Of a stretch of DNA of 64,000 bases, positions 35,396-44,242 are shown piece after piece. Source of the DNA: Clostridium sp. BSD9I1 (GTDB lineage Bacteria; Bacillota; Clostridia; Clostridiales; Clostridiaceae); assembly GCF_900185645.1 (NCBI RefSeq), contig NZ_FYAM01000004.1, positions 124,001-188,000 on the forward strand. Reading direction: 5' to 3'. The notes below the pieces were generated by a model that saw only the letters and a program-made list of their open reading frames with translations, searched no databases and had not been told where the DNA came from. Positions within the stretch are counted from its first letter, which is position 1. Each line of letters opens with the position of its first letter. A program made the position numbers and the translations under genes.

Positions 35396-36624
35396 TATAA
35401 AAGTTTTCTTCTTAAAAAATCCAATACAGAAGTTACAGTTCTTTCACGCACACTTTGCCTGTCGCCAGGTAAGTTTAATTTCTTCACATAAGTGTTACCT
35501 TTTATATAAAGCCCAATGTATACAAGGCCTACAGGTTTTTCATCTGTCCCACCATCTGGTCCTGCAATGCCTGTTATTGAAATGCCTATATCAGTACCAG
35601 AAGTTCTTGCGACTCCTTCAGCCATTTCTATTGCAGTATTTTCGCTTACTGCACCGTAAGTTTCCAAGGTTTCTTTTTTTACACCAAGCCTTTTCATCTT
35701 AGCTTCATTACTATAAGTAACACATCCGTCCATAAATATTCCAGATATGCCAGGATAGTTTATAAGCCTTCCTGAAAGAAGACCGCCAGTACAGGATTCT
35801 GCAGTAGATAAGCTTAGTTTTTTTTCAATTAGCATTTGAGCTACTACGTTTTCTAATGCAGTTTCTCCTTCGCCATAAATATTCTCACCTATAATATCAC
35901 GTATTTCGCTTTCTACAGGAGATATAAGTTTAAATGCCTCTTCTCTATTTGAAGCTTTAGCGGTAATTCTCAAAGTAACTTCATTTTCCTTTGCATAAGG
36001 AGCTACAGTAGGATTGGTTTGATTTTCTATTATATGAGATATTTGAGTTGCTACAGAAGATTCCCCAATACCACAAATTCTTAAGGTCTTAGATATTAAA
36101 ATACCCTGCTGAAACTTTTTAAGATATGGAACAACGTAATTTTCAAACATAGGTTTATTTTCCTTAGGGGGACCAGGCAGTAAGATAAGAATTTTACCGT
36201 TATCTTCTATAATGCAGCCAGGAGCAGTGCCATGATAATTGGCAAGTACAATTGAACCTTCTGGAAAATAAGCTTGTTTTTTATTGTTTTCAGTTAAAGT
36301 TCTATTAAGAGTTTTAAAAAAAGCATCTATTTTATCTAAAGATTCCTTATGAAGTACTAATTTTTTATTAAAGTAAGCAGAACCTACTTCCTTTGTTAGG
36401 TCATCTGTAGTAGGACCAAGTCCACCTGTAGTTATTACTATATCAGATCTTTTAAAAGAAGTTTTTAATTCCTCGGTGAGTCTTTCTGAATTATCTCCAA
36501 TTACAGATTGATGGTATACAAAGATGCCCATATCTGCAAGAGATTTTGAAAGATACTGAGCATTAGTATTTATTATATCTCCTAAAAGAATTTCTGTACC
36601 CACAGCAATAATGTCAGCCTTCAT
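35395..36624 (-). CDS. cinA: CinA competence/damage-inducible protein
   Basis: 409 residues from the ATG at 36624 (MKADIIAVGTEILLGDI, the family start); an ATG at 36636 is upstream. N-terminal molybdopterin-binding-like domain (ADMGIFVYHQSVIGDNSERL, TTGGLGPTTDDLTKEV, LLPGPPKE) and C-terminal nicotinamide-nucleotide amidase domain (LSTAESCTGGLLSGRL, SITGIAGPDGGTDEKPVGLV). Known members act in NMN recycling and ADP-ribose pyrophosphate hydrolysis. No recA follows on the same strand within the window. Single gene. Confidence 0.95.
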   Translation of the reverse strand: MKADIIAVGTEILLGDIINTNAQYLSKSLADMGIFVYHQSVIGDNSERLTEELKTSFKRSDIVITTGGLGPTTDDLTKEVGSAYFNKKLVLHKESLDKIDAFFKTLNRTLTENNKKQAYFPEGSIVLANYHGTAPGCIIEDNGKILILLPGPPKENKPMFENYVVPYLKKFQQGILISKTLRICGIGESSVATQISHIIENQTNPTVAPYAKENEVTLRITAKASNREEAFKLISPVESEIRDIIGENIYGEGETALENVVAQMLIEKKLSLSTAESCTGGLLSGRLINYPGISGIFMDGCVTYSNEAKMKRLGVKKETLETYGAVSENTAIEMAEGVARTSGTDIGISITGIAGPDGGTDEKPVGLVYIGLYIKGNTYVKKLNLPGDRQSVRERTVTSVLDFLRRKLL

Positions 36625-36861
36625 TATCAACCACATCCTTATTTTTATATATTATTATTTTATCACAAAAAAAGCTTTTAGACGTTGTATGGATTTATAA
36701 AAAGTTTTAAAACCATATTGAGTTTAAGTTAATGTCTTAATAATTATAATGATAACTTTAAAGAGAATTACATATACTGATTAAGGGAAATATAATATGT
36801 ACCAAACTGATGTAGTGACTAGAAAGGAGTAAAATTAACTAAAAGCTAACAAATAGCAGAA
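36625..36861. other. Divergent AT-rich region between cinA and lemA
   Basis: No ORF longer than a dozen codons, no repeat and no riboswitch were recognised. The cinA promoter must lie here but was not resolved. Confidence 0.5.
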
Positions 36862-36890
36862 TTGACAACTATAGCTATATGCTTGATAAT
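36862..36890 (+). promoter_or_regulatory. Promoter of lemA
   Basis: TTGACA (36862-36867), 17-base spacer, GATAAT (36885-36890). Confidence 0.75.
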
Positions 36891-36926
36891 TAATCTAACA
36901 TAATAAAAAGGAGAGTGTATGGCAGT

Positions 36927-37502
36927 ATGAATAAAACCTTGAAAACTGTACTAATAGTGCTGGCAGTAATTTTAGTTCTAGTGGCACCAGTAATATCTAG
37001 TTATAACAAGATGATTACTTTAGATCAAAAGGCTAAAAAGGCAGAGTCCAATATAGATACTCAATTAAAAAGAAGGTCTGACTTAATTCCTAATTTAGTG
37101 GAAACGGTAAAGGGATATGCAACTCAAGAAAAGGATATATTTACCGACATAGCTAATGCTCGTGCCAAACTTGGAGGAGCACAATCTGTAGGAGAAAAAG
37201 CTAATGCAGACAGTCAATTATCTGGAGCACTTGGAAGACTTTTAGTGGTTGTAGAACAATACCCACAATTAAAATCCAACGAAAATTTTAGAGACTTAAC
37301 TACAAATCTTGAGGGAACAGAAAATAGAATAAATATAGCAAGGCAAGATTATAACGAAGCTGTGGATGAGTATAATACAAGTATAAGAAAGTTCCCAGCG
37401 TCTATAGTAGCTTCTATATTTAGATTTGAGCAAAGAGAATATTATAAAATTGATGAGGGCTCAAGAGAAGTACCTAAAGTAGATTTTGATATGGGCAAAT
37501 AA
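36927..37502 (+). CDS. LemA-family protein
   Basis: 191 residues from the ATG at 36927; GTG at 36915 overlaps the ribosome site AGGAGAG. One N-terminal membrane helix (TVLIVLAVILVLVAPVI), then the LemA helical bundle (KRRSDLIPNLVETVKGYATQ; YPQLKSNENFRDLTTNLEGT; RQDYNEAVDEYNTSIRKFP). LemA proteins sit in the membrane with the helical domain outside the membrane; function is unclear. It is followed two bases later by a TPM-domain gene, a conserved pairing. Confidence 0.94.
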   Translation: MNKTLKTVLIVLAVILVLVAPVISSYNKMITLDQKAKKAESNIDTQLKRRSDLIPNLVETVKGYATQEKDIFTDIANARAKLGGAQSVGEKANADSQLSGALGRLLVVVEQYPQLKSNENFRDLTTNLEGTENRINIARQDYNEAVDEYNTSIRKFPASIVASIFRFEQREYYKIDEGSREVPKVDFDMGK

Positions 37503-37504
37503 GT

Positions 37505-38320
37505 ATGAAAAGATTATATAAGCTTTTAATATGTATTATAGCGGTTCTCTTTTTGCTGCCTGCACCTGTGCAAGGTGCAGAAATAAAATTTCCCTCACCA
37601 ACTAATTTAAAGTATGTAAATGACTATGTAGGAGTGCTTGACGAGGAAACTAAAGCATATGTAGTATCTGTAGGGAAGGAACTTGAAGATAAAACAGGGG
37701 CACAAGTTACCACAGTTATAATAAATTCATTAGAAGGAAGCGACATAGAAACTTATGCAAATAAGCTTTTTAGGAGTTGGGGAATAGGACAGCAAGGGAA
37801 AAATAATGGCCTTTTAATTCTTATTTCCATGAAAGATAGACTTAGAAGAGTTGAAGTAGGAAAAGGTCTTGAAGGTGCTGTGCCAGATACCCTAAGTGAT
37901 AGGATTATGGAAAACCTATTTAAACCTCCTTTTCAAGCTGGGGATTATAGTAAAGGAATAAGGAATTCTTATTCAGCCTTTGCAGATGCTGTGGCTAAAG
38001 AATATAACGTTACATTAGAAAAAAATAAACCTGTAAATTTAAAAGGAACTACTTCAAATGCCGATAGAAGAACATCCAAGGTCCCAGGAATTATAATAGG
38101 GCTTTTAGTTCTAGATTTCTTATTAAATAGAGGAAGAATAACGAGAACGCTATTAGAATTAATGTTTTGGAGTTCCTTCTTTGGTGGAAGGGGCGGCAGA
38201 GGAGGCCCTGGCGGCTTTGGTGGCGGAGGCTTCGGTGGAGGTAGTTCGGGAAGTTCCGGTGGATTTGGAGGTTTTGGAGGAGGGAGCTCTGGTGGAGGAG
38301 GTTCCTCAGGAGATTGGTAG
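37505..38320 (+). CDS. TPM-domain (YgcG-like) secreted/membrane protein with Gly-rich tail
   Basis: 271 residues: signal peptide (LLICIIAVLFLLPAPVQG), TPM domain at about 30-165 (YVNDYVGVLDEETKAYVVSV; VTTVIINSLEGSDIETYANK; GKNNGLLILISMKDRLRRVE; GLEGAVPDTLSDRIM), a second membrane segment near 195-215 and a C-terminal Gly/Ser tail of about 45 residues with repeated GGFGG and GGSSG units, ending SGDW. Some TPM proteins have acid phosphatase activity, and others assist photosystem repair; the role in Firmicutes is unknown. Probably works with the LemA protein two bases upstream. Confidence 0.93.
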   Translation: MKRLYKLLICIIAVLFLLPAPVQGAEIKFPSPTNLKYVNDYVGVLDEETKAYVVSVGKELEDKTGAQVTTVIINSLEGSDIETYANKLFRSWGIGQQGKNNGLLILISMKDRLRRVEVGKGLEGAVPDTLSDRIMENLFKPPFQAGDYSKGIRNSYSAFADAVAKEYNVTLEKNKPVNLKGTTSNADRRTSKVPGIIIGLLVLDFLLNRGRITRTLLELMFWSSFFGGRGGRGGPGGFGGGGFGGGSSGSSGGFGGFGGGSSGGGGSSGDW

Positions 38321-38365
38321 GATATAACTAACGTATTGATATAAAGTTTAAAATGGTAATAACAA

Positions 38366-38410
38366 TAAAGTTAAAGCTCTCATGGAATACCGTGAGAGCT
38401 TTAACTTTAA
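38366..38410. terminator. Hairpin after the TPM gene
   Basis: AAAGTTAAAGCTCTCA / GTGAGAGCTTTAACTTT, about 16 base pairs, without a T tract beyond the stem. Confidence 0.7.
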
Positions 38411-38452
38411 GGATTAATTTAATATTTTAGACAAAAATTGATAATATGTTTA

Positions 38453-38481
38453 TTGTAAAAGATAGGGCCATTATTTATAAT
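38453..38481 (+). promoter_or_regulatory. Promoter of the RND efflux operon
   Basis: TTGTAA (38453-38458), 17-base spacer, TATAAT (38476-38481). Confidence 0.65.
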
Positions 38482-38540
38482 AGACAGTGTAAATAATAGA
38501 TAAAATTACATTTATGTGTTTGGAAGGAGTATTTTAGTAA

Positions 38541-39803
38541 ATGGGAAAAATGAAATTAAGAGGTATTTTATTGACTTTGTCAGCCATTATTGTACTGACA
38601 GGTTGTTCAAAAGGAAAAGATAATACTAAGTCTACAGCAAATGTAGAAGTAAACCTAACTCCAGTTCAAGTAGCTTCTGTAAAAAAGGACACTATAAAAG
38701 ATATAACTATGGTTAGTGGAAAGGTAGTACCTACTCAAGAAGTAGCTGTATCACCTAAATTAGGCGGAAAGGTAACTAATATAAGAGTTAAGGTTGGGGA
38801 TAGAGTAAATAAGGGAGATATATTATTTACTCTAGATGATGGTGATGCGCAGGCTAGAGTAGAACAGGCACAATCAGGAGTGCAATCTTCACAGGCAGCT
38901 ATCGAACAGGCACAGTCAGGGATAGCGTCAGCGGAGGCAGCTTATAAGACTGCAAAGGCGAATTATGATGCAAGCTTAGAAAAAATACAAAATGCAAAGG
39001 TTAATTTAGAAAGAATGAAAGTGCTATATCAAGAAGGAATAATATCAAAATCTCAATATGAGCAAGCAGAACTTGCTGCATCAGATAGTTCACTTCAAAT
39101 TTTAAAGTCTCAATTAGCTCAAGCAGAATCTGCATACAAGCAACCACAGGCATCACAAAAGCAAGCACAAGCAGCGATGGGACAGGCATCTTCGTCCTAC
39201 AGGCAGGCGGTACAAGCCTTGGAAGATACTGTTGTAAGAGCACCTTTAGATGGATTTGTAACAGCCCTTAATATAGAAGTAGGTGAAATGTCATCAAGTA
39301 TGCAGGCACCAATTACCATATCTAGTTTAAGTAAAGTATATGTGAAAATAAATGTAACAGAAAATATTATTAATAAAATAAAAAGCGGAGATAAGGTAAC
39401 AGCTAATTTTTCAGCGCTAAATAATAAGGAATTTGTGGGCACAATAAGCACTATAACGCCTGTAGCAAATTCTACTACTCAATTATTTGATATAAATATT
39501 GAAATAGACAATAAAGATAATGTTATCAAAGCAGGTATGTTTGCAAATATAAAGTTTAGCACAAATTCAAAAAATAATGTTTTAACTGTAAATAGTGAAG
39601 CCGTACTTCAAAAGGAAGATAAGAATGTAGTTTATATAGTAAAAGATAATAAAACAATAGAAAAACAGGTATCCATCGGAATAGACAATGGAGATTTTGC
39701 AGAGATTACTTCAGGGCTGGCTCAAGGAGATAAGGTAATTATAAAAGGCCAGCACTATGTAGAAAATGATCAAAAAGTAAAGGTAGTAGAAGGTGTTAAA
39801 TAA
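38541..39803 (+). CDS. RND efflux adaptor (membrane fusion protein), lipoprotein
   Basis: 420 residues with an N-terminal lipoprotein signal (ILTGCSKG, lipobox LTGC). Biotinyl-lipoyl halves flank a long helical hairpin rich in Gln/Ala (residues about 105-220, AQSGVQSSQAAIEQAQSGIA), then beta-barrel (VRAPLDGFVTALNIEVGEMS) and membrane-proximal domains (GLAQGDKVIIKGQHYVENDQ). In Gram-negatives such adaptors join an inner-membrane RND pump to an outer-membrane channel; here it is anchored outside the single membrane. GGAAGGAG precedes the ATG. Stop and the start of the permease overlap by one base (TAATG), so translation is coupled. Confidence 0.94.
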   Translation: MGKMKLRGILLTLSAIIVLTGCSKGKDNTKSTANVEVNLTPVQVASVKKDTIKDITMVSGKVVPTQEVAVSPKLGGKVTNIRVKVGDRVNKGDILFTLDDGDAQARVEQAQSGVQSSQAAIEQAQSGIASAEAAYKTAKANYDASLEKIQNAKVNLERMKVLYQEGIISKSQYEQAELAASDSSLQILKSQLAQAESAYKQPQASQKQAQAAMGQASSSYRQAVQALEDTVVRAPLDGFVTALNIEVGEMSSSMQAPITISSLSKVYVKINVTENIINKIKSGDKVTANFSALNNKEFVGTISTITPVANSTTQLFDINIEIDNKDNVIKAGMFANIKFSTNSKNNVLTVNSEAVLQKEDKNVVYIVKDNKTIEKQVSIGIDNGDFAEITSGLAQGDKVIIKGQHYVENDQKVKVVEGVK

Positions 39804-42800
39804 TGAATATATCAAAGTTATCTGTAAAACGTCCTGTAACAACATTGATGTGTATTTTTATAGTCCTAATTTTAGGGTTTGTCTCCTTTTCTAAAATATC
39901 TATTGATCTATTGCCAAATATCGAGTATCCCGTAGCAATTGTATCCACAAGCTATCCTAATGTTGGATCAGAGGAAATAGAAAAGCTAGTGACAAGGCCT
40001 ATAGAACAAGCAGTAGCTACTGTAGAAAATATAGATACTATATCATCTATAAGTTCAGAGGGTAATTCTATAGTAATAGTTCAATTTAATTTTGGAACAG
40101 ATATGAACTTTGCCTCTCTTAAAATGAGAGAAAAGGTTGATATGGTAAAAGGAATGCTGCCATCAGAAGCTAATAGCCCAACCGTCTTAAAACTAGATCC
40201 TAATGCACAGCCTATAATGCAGCTTTCAGTATCACAGGGAAATGATCTAGCAAAGATGCAAGCATTTGCAGAAGATACCATAAAACCAGCATTAGAAAGA
40301 ATAGAAGGGGTTGCATCTGTAAGTATATCAGGAGGATATGAAAAAGAAGTTGTAATAGATACTAATGCAGCTAGACTAAAGGGGTATGGATTAAGCATTG
40401 ATTATATTGCACAAATACTTGCAGCAGAAAATTTAAATTTACCAGGCGGTACGGTAAAAAAAGGTAACCAAGAATTATTTATAAGAAATATAGGAGAATT
40501 TACAAATTTAGAGGAAATAAAGAAGGTTCCGATACCTTTAAAAACTGGAGGAATAATTTATCTTTCAGATATAGCTGATATCTCTTTCCAAAACAAAGCT
40601 AAAACTTCTATTTCAAAGGTAGATGGAAAAGAAAACATAAATATTAGTATACAAAAACAATCAGGAACAAATACTGTGAAAATAGCAAATCAAATAAATA
40701 AGCAAATAGATAAGTTAAAGAATGAATACTCAAGTTTACAAATAGAAAAGGCATTTGACCAGTCAGAATATATAAGTAAATCTATAAGTAATGTATCAAC
40801 CAGTGCTGTTACAGGGGCAATACTTGCAGTATTTATACTTTACATATTTTTAAGAAATATAAGAAGTACTTTCATAATAGGAACGTCTATACCAATTTCT
40901 ATAATTTCAACATTTATACTGATATACTTTAATGGAATCACTTTAAACCTTATGACATTAGGTGGACTAGCACTTGGGGTTGGTATGCTTGTTGATAATT
41001 CAATAGTTGTACTTGAAAATATATATAGATTTAGGCAACAGGGATACTCAAGGATTGATGCAGCTATACAGGGAACTCAAGAAGTAATGATATCAGTTAT
41101 AGCTTCAACGCTTACAACAGTAGCTGTATTTTTACCTATAGCATTTGCACAAGGTATCACTGCTATTATATTTAAGGAGTTAGCTTTAACTGTTACATTT
41201 TCTCTAACAGCATCTTTAATTGTTTCGTTGACACTTGTGCCTATGTTATCTTCAAAACTACTAAAGGTTGACGAGTATCAGGGAAAACATCATGAGGGTA
41301 AGAACAAATTGTTTTCCAAGATTTACGACGGATTTGATAAGGCCTTTGCATTTGTAGAAAATAAATACAAGGGGTTATTATCTAGAGCATTAAAGCACAG
41401 AAAGATAACTGTTATTATTACAATAGTAGCATTCATATCAAGTATGGCATCTTTGGCAGTCGTTGGTTTTGAGTTTTTTCCTGCAACAGACGAAGGACAA
41501 TTTACTGTAAGCATAGAATTGCCAGAGGGAAGCAAAGTTAAGGATTCAGAATATGCATTAAGTACTATTGAAAACAAAATAAAAGATATAGATGAAATAA
41601 AATCTTTATTTTCTAATGCTGGTGGAGGCAGCTCCATGTCATTTACTTCATCAGGGCAAAATAAGGGAAGTCTTACAGTAAACTTAGTACCTCTAAAAGA
41701 ACGAAAAAGAAGTACAGCTGATGTAGTAGATGAGGTGAGAAATTTAGTCAAGGATATACCTGGAGCTAAAATTAATATTCAGGCAGCTTCTGCAAGTATG
41801 GGAGCTAGCGGATCAGCAATTAGCATAAAGATAAAGGGAGATAATTTAAACACTCTAAAGAATATAGGAAATAACTTTAAGAATGTTATAGAATCTGTGG
41901 ATGGAACAAGAGAAGTAAAATTGAGCTTGACTGAAGGAGCCCCAGAAGTGCAAGTTAAAATAAATAGGGAAAAAGCGTCGCAGTATGGAATTACAGCAGC
42001 GCAACTTTCAGCACAAATAAAGGGAGTGATGGATGGCAAGGTAGCTACGAGGTATAAAATAGATGGAGATGAATTAGATGTTATCATAAAAGGTGATGAT
42101 GTATTTTCAGAAAGTATATCTAATTTAAAACAAGTCCTTATACAGACACCTACGGGAATAAATGTTCCCTTAGAGCTTATAGCAGATGTTTCTATAAGTC
42201 AATCAACATCATCAATAAATAGAGAAAATCAAGTTAGAACTATTACTGTAAATAGTGATATATATGGAAGAGACTTAAAGAGTATTACAGATGAAATTTC
42301 AAGCAAGCTGTCTTCAGTTCAGATGCCAGAAGGATACACCTATGAAATGGGTGGGGAAAATGAGCAAATGATGGATGCTTTTAGTGATTTGATACTTGCA
42401 TTAGGATTGGCTGTAATACTTGTATATATGATACTTGCAGCCCAATTTGAGTCTTTGATTCATCCATTTACAATTATGTTTTCTGTACCACTAGCTTTTT
42501 CAGGAGGAATTTTTGGATTGTTTATAACAAGAAGAACCTTCAATGTACCAGCATTTATAGGACTAATAATCTTAGCAGGTATAGTAGTTAATAATGCGAT
42601 AGTTTTAATAGACTACATAAAAACAAGAAGAGGCAGAGGGGAAGAAAGACAAGAAGCTATATTAAATGCAGGCCCTACAAGACTGAGACCAATATTAATG
42701 ACTACATTAACTACAGTATTAGGACTTGTGCCTATGGCACTTGGGATAGGAGATGGTGCAGAAATCCAAGCTCCACTAGCTACTGTGGTTATAGGGGGAC

Positions 42801-42922
42801 TTACCCTTTCTACATTACTTACATTAGTAATAGTGCCTGTAATATATACTTTATTCGATGACTTAATAGTTAAAGCGAAGAGGAGATTTAAAAGAACTAG
42901 TAATAAAGAAATTAGTATTTAA
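39803..42922 (+). CDS. RND-family efflux permease (AcrB/SwrC type)
   Basis: 1039 residues, full length for the family, with twelve expected membrane helices and two large extracytoplasmic loops. N-terminus SVKRPVTTLMCIFIVLILGF; proton-relay acidic segment GGLALGVGMLVDNSIVVLEN with adjacent Asp; FDQSEYISKSISNVSTSAV before TM2; C-terminal repeat GGIFGLFITRRTFNVPAFIG and GAEIQAPLATVVIGGLTLST. It exports amphipathic compounds using the proton gradient; the substrate is unknown (SwrC of B. subtilis exports surfactin). No local regulator or outer-membrane factor is present. Confidence 0.95.
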   Translation: MNISKLSVKRPVTTLMCIFIVLILGFVSFSKISIDLLPNIEYPVAIVSTSYPNVGSEEIEKLVTRPIEQAVATVENIDTISSISSEGNSIVIVQFNFGTDMNFASLKMREKVDMVKGMLPSEANSPTVLKLDPNAQPIMQLSVSQGNDLAKMQAFAEDTIKPALERIEGVASVSISGGYEKEVVIDTNAARLKGYGLSIDYIAQILAAENLNLPGGTVKKGNQELFIRNIGEFTNLEEIKKVPIPLKTGGIIYLSDIADISFQNKAKTSISKVDGKENINISIQKQSGTNTVKIANQINKQIDKLKNEYSSLQIEKAFDQSEYISKSISNVSTSAVTGAILAVFILYIFLRNIRSTFIIGTSIPISIISTFILIYFNGITLNLMTLGGLALGVGMLVDNSIVVLENIYRFRQQGYSRIDAAIQGTQEVMISVIASTLTTVAVFLPIAFAQGITAIIFKELALTVTFSLTASLIVSLTLVPMLSSKLLKVDEYQGKHHEGKNKLFSKIYDGFDKAFAFVENKYKGLLSRALKHRKITVIITIVAFISSMASLAVVGFEFFPATDEGQFTVSIELPEGSKVKDSEYALSTIENKIKDIDEIKSLFSNAGGGSSMSFTSSGQNKGSLTVNLVPLKERKRSTADVVDEVRNLVKDIPGAKINIQAASASMGASGSAISIKIKGDNLNTLKNIGNNFKNVIESVDGTREVKLSLTEGAPEVQVKINREKASQYGITAAQLSAQIKGVMDGKVATRYKIDGDELDVIIKGDDVFSESISNLKQVLIQTPTGINVPLELIADVSISQSTSSINRENQVRTITVNSDIYGRDLKSITDEISSKLSSVQMPEGYTYEMGGENEQMMDAFSDLILALGLAVILVYMILAAQFESLIHPFTIMFSVPLAFSGGIFGLFITRRTFNVPAFIGLIILAGIVVNNAIVLIDYIKTRRGRGEERQEAILNAGPTRLRPILMTTLTTVLGLVPMALGIGDGAEIQAPLATVVIGGLTLSTLLTLVIVPVIYTLFDDLIVKAKRRFKRTSNKEISI

Positions 42923-42958
42923 TAAATTGGGATTTAGATTTTAGAAATTAACTATTTG

Positions 42959-42990
42959 TAAGGAGTTTGCATCTGCAAACTCCTTTTTAA
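42959..42990 (+). terminator. Terminator of the RND operon
   Basis: AAGGAGTTTGCA/TGCAAACTCCTT followed by TTTTAA. Confidence 0.88.
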
Positions 42991-43093
42991 TGTTTACTAA
43001 ATTAATGGAAAAGTTGATTGAATAAGAATAACGTAAAATGAGAAATATAATTTTAAATGTAAGCTAAAATCTATCAAAGGAAGTGTTTAATAC

Positions 43094-44101
43094 ATGCCAG
43101 ATGCTTGGACTCATATTCTTTGTGCTGAAGATGCCATAAAGGGGATTCCAGATGGAAAATATAGAGATATACTTATAAACAATAAGGCGCTCTATAACTT
43201 TGGAGCCCAGGGGCCAGACCCTCTGTTATATTGTAAGTTCTACAATCCTTATCAACGTAAGTTTATGAAAAAGTTAAGTCAAGTGCTCCATACCGCCAAA
43301 ACCTCAGAGTTTTTAATTTTTCTTATAGAAAGTTTAAAGGAATCAAATGACAACAGAGAATTTGAAAAAGTATTTGCTTATGTATCCGGTTTTATAACCC
43401 ATTATGCATTAGATACACTAGGGCATCCCTTTATTTATTATTTTGGAGGAGTATATAATCCTAAATATTCGAGTACTAAAAAATATGACGTATACCATAA
43501 ACAATTAGAAGTGATAATTGGAGCAATTGAAGTTAAAGCTAGAGGTGAGAAAAATACTAATAATACTCCTGTTTTTAGGCAAATGGAAATAAAAGAAGGA
43601 ATGCCACATTGTATAAATCAATTGATTCACAAAGGGTTTTGGGAGATTCATAAAATAAGTGTAGAAGAAAATTTAATAGAAAACTCATATAAGGATATGA
43701 AGAAGAGTTTAAGATACATGATGGATGAGAACGGATGGAAAAGAAAGGTGCTTTATATAGCGGAAAAGATGTTCTCCAAAAAATTTAAAATCAAAGCAAG
43801 TATTTATCCTAAATATATAAATGTAACTTTAGATTATTTAAATAAGGAGCATAGAAGATGGAATCATCCATGTAATCTTAACGAAGTGTATTATAGTGAT
43901 TTTGATGAAATTTATGAAGAGGCAGTTAAGGAATGTAGCAAAATGATATGCTCTGTTATAGATTATTTAAATTGTAAAATTTCGGCGAAGGAAATGACAA
44001 AAATTTTTCCTGATAAATCTTATGAAACAGGAAAGCTTTTGAAAGATTATTCCAAAATGCAGTACTATAAATGCATTTTTGAAAAAAATGTAGAAAATTA
44101 A
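43094..44101 (+). CDS. Zinc-dependent phospholipase C-family protein
   Basis: 335 residues. The start MPDAWTHILCAEDAI, then FGAQGPDPLLY and GFITHYALDTLGHPFIYY, are the Trp/His/Asp zinc-site blocks of the family, as found in clostridial and archaeal hypothetical proteins. Unlike secreted alpha-toxin it has no signal peptide, so it is probably cytoplasmic and not a toxin. Substrate unknown. Monocistronic; a weak AAGAGAAT/ATTCTTTT hairpin follows at 44112-44145. Confidence 0.87.
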   Translation: MPDAWTHILCAEDAIKGIPDGKYRDILINNKALYNFGAQGPDPLLYCKFYNPYQRKFMKKLSQVLHTAKTSEFLIFLIESLKESNDNREFEKVFAYVSGFITHYALDTLGHPFIYYFGGVYNPKYSSTKKYDVYHKQLEVIIGAIEVKARGEKNTNNTPVFRQMEIKEGMPHCINQLIHKGFWEIHKISVEENLIENSYKDMKKSLRYMMDENGWKRKVLYIAEKMFSKKFKIKASIYPKYINVTLDYLNKEHRRWNHPCNLNEVYYSDFDEIYEEAVKECSKMICSVIDYLNCKISAKEMTKIFPDKSYETGKLLKDYSKMQYYKCIFEKNVEN

Positions 44102-44187
44102 TTTTGAATTACTAAGAGAATTTCACTTAGATGAGATTCTTTTTGATTTTTGGTAAAAACTTTTAGTGTTTAGAATGTGTAGGATTG

Positions 44188-44216
44188 TTGTACAAGCACA
44201 TTTTTATTAGTATAAT
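44188..44216 (+). promoter_or_regulatory. Promoter of the VanW-family gene
   Basis: TTGTAC (44188-44193), 17-base spacer, TATAAT (44211-44216). Confidence 0.65.
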
Positions 44217-44242
44217 ATATTAGGAAGTTAGAGGTGATACAT

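Noticed and set aside
37505..38320. Collagen-like or adhesin repeat protein from the Gly-rich tail
   Set aside because: No Gly-X-Y periodicity; the tail is an irregular Gly/Ser/Phe extension of a TPM protein.
43094..44101. Secreted alpha-toxin-like phospholipase C
   Set aside because: No signal peptide and no C-terminal C2-like domain; matches the non-secreted zinc-dependent family instead.
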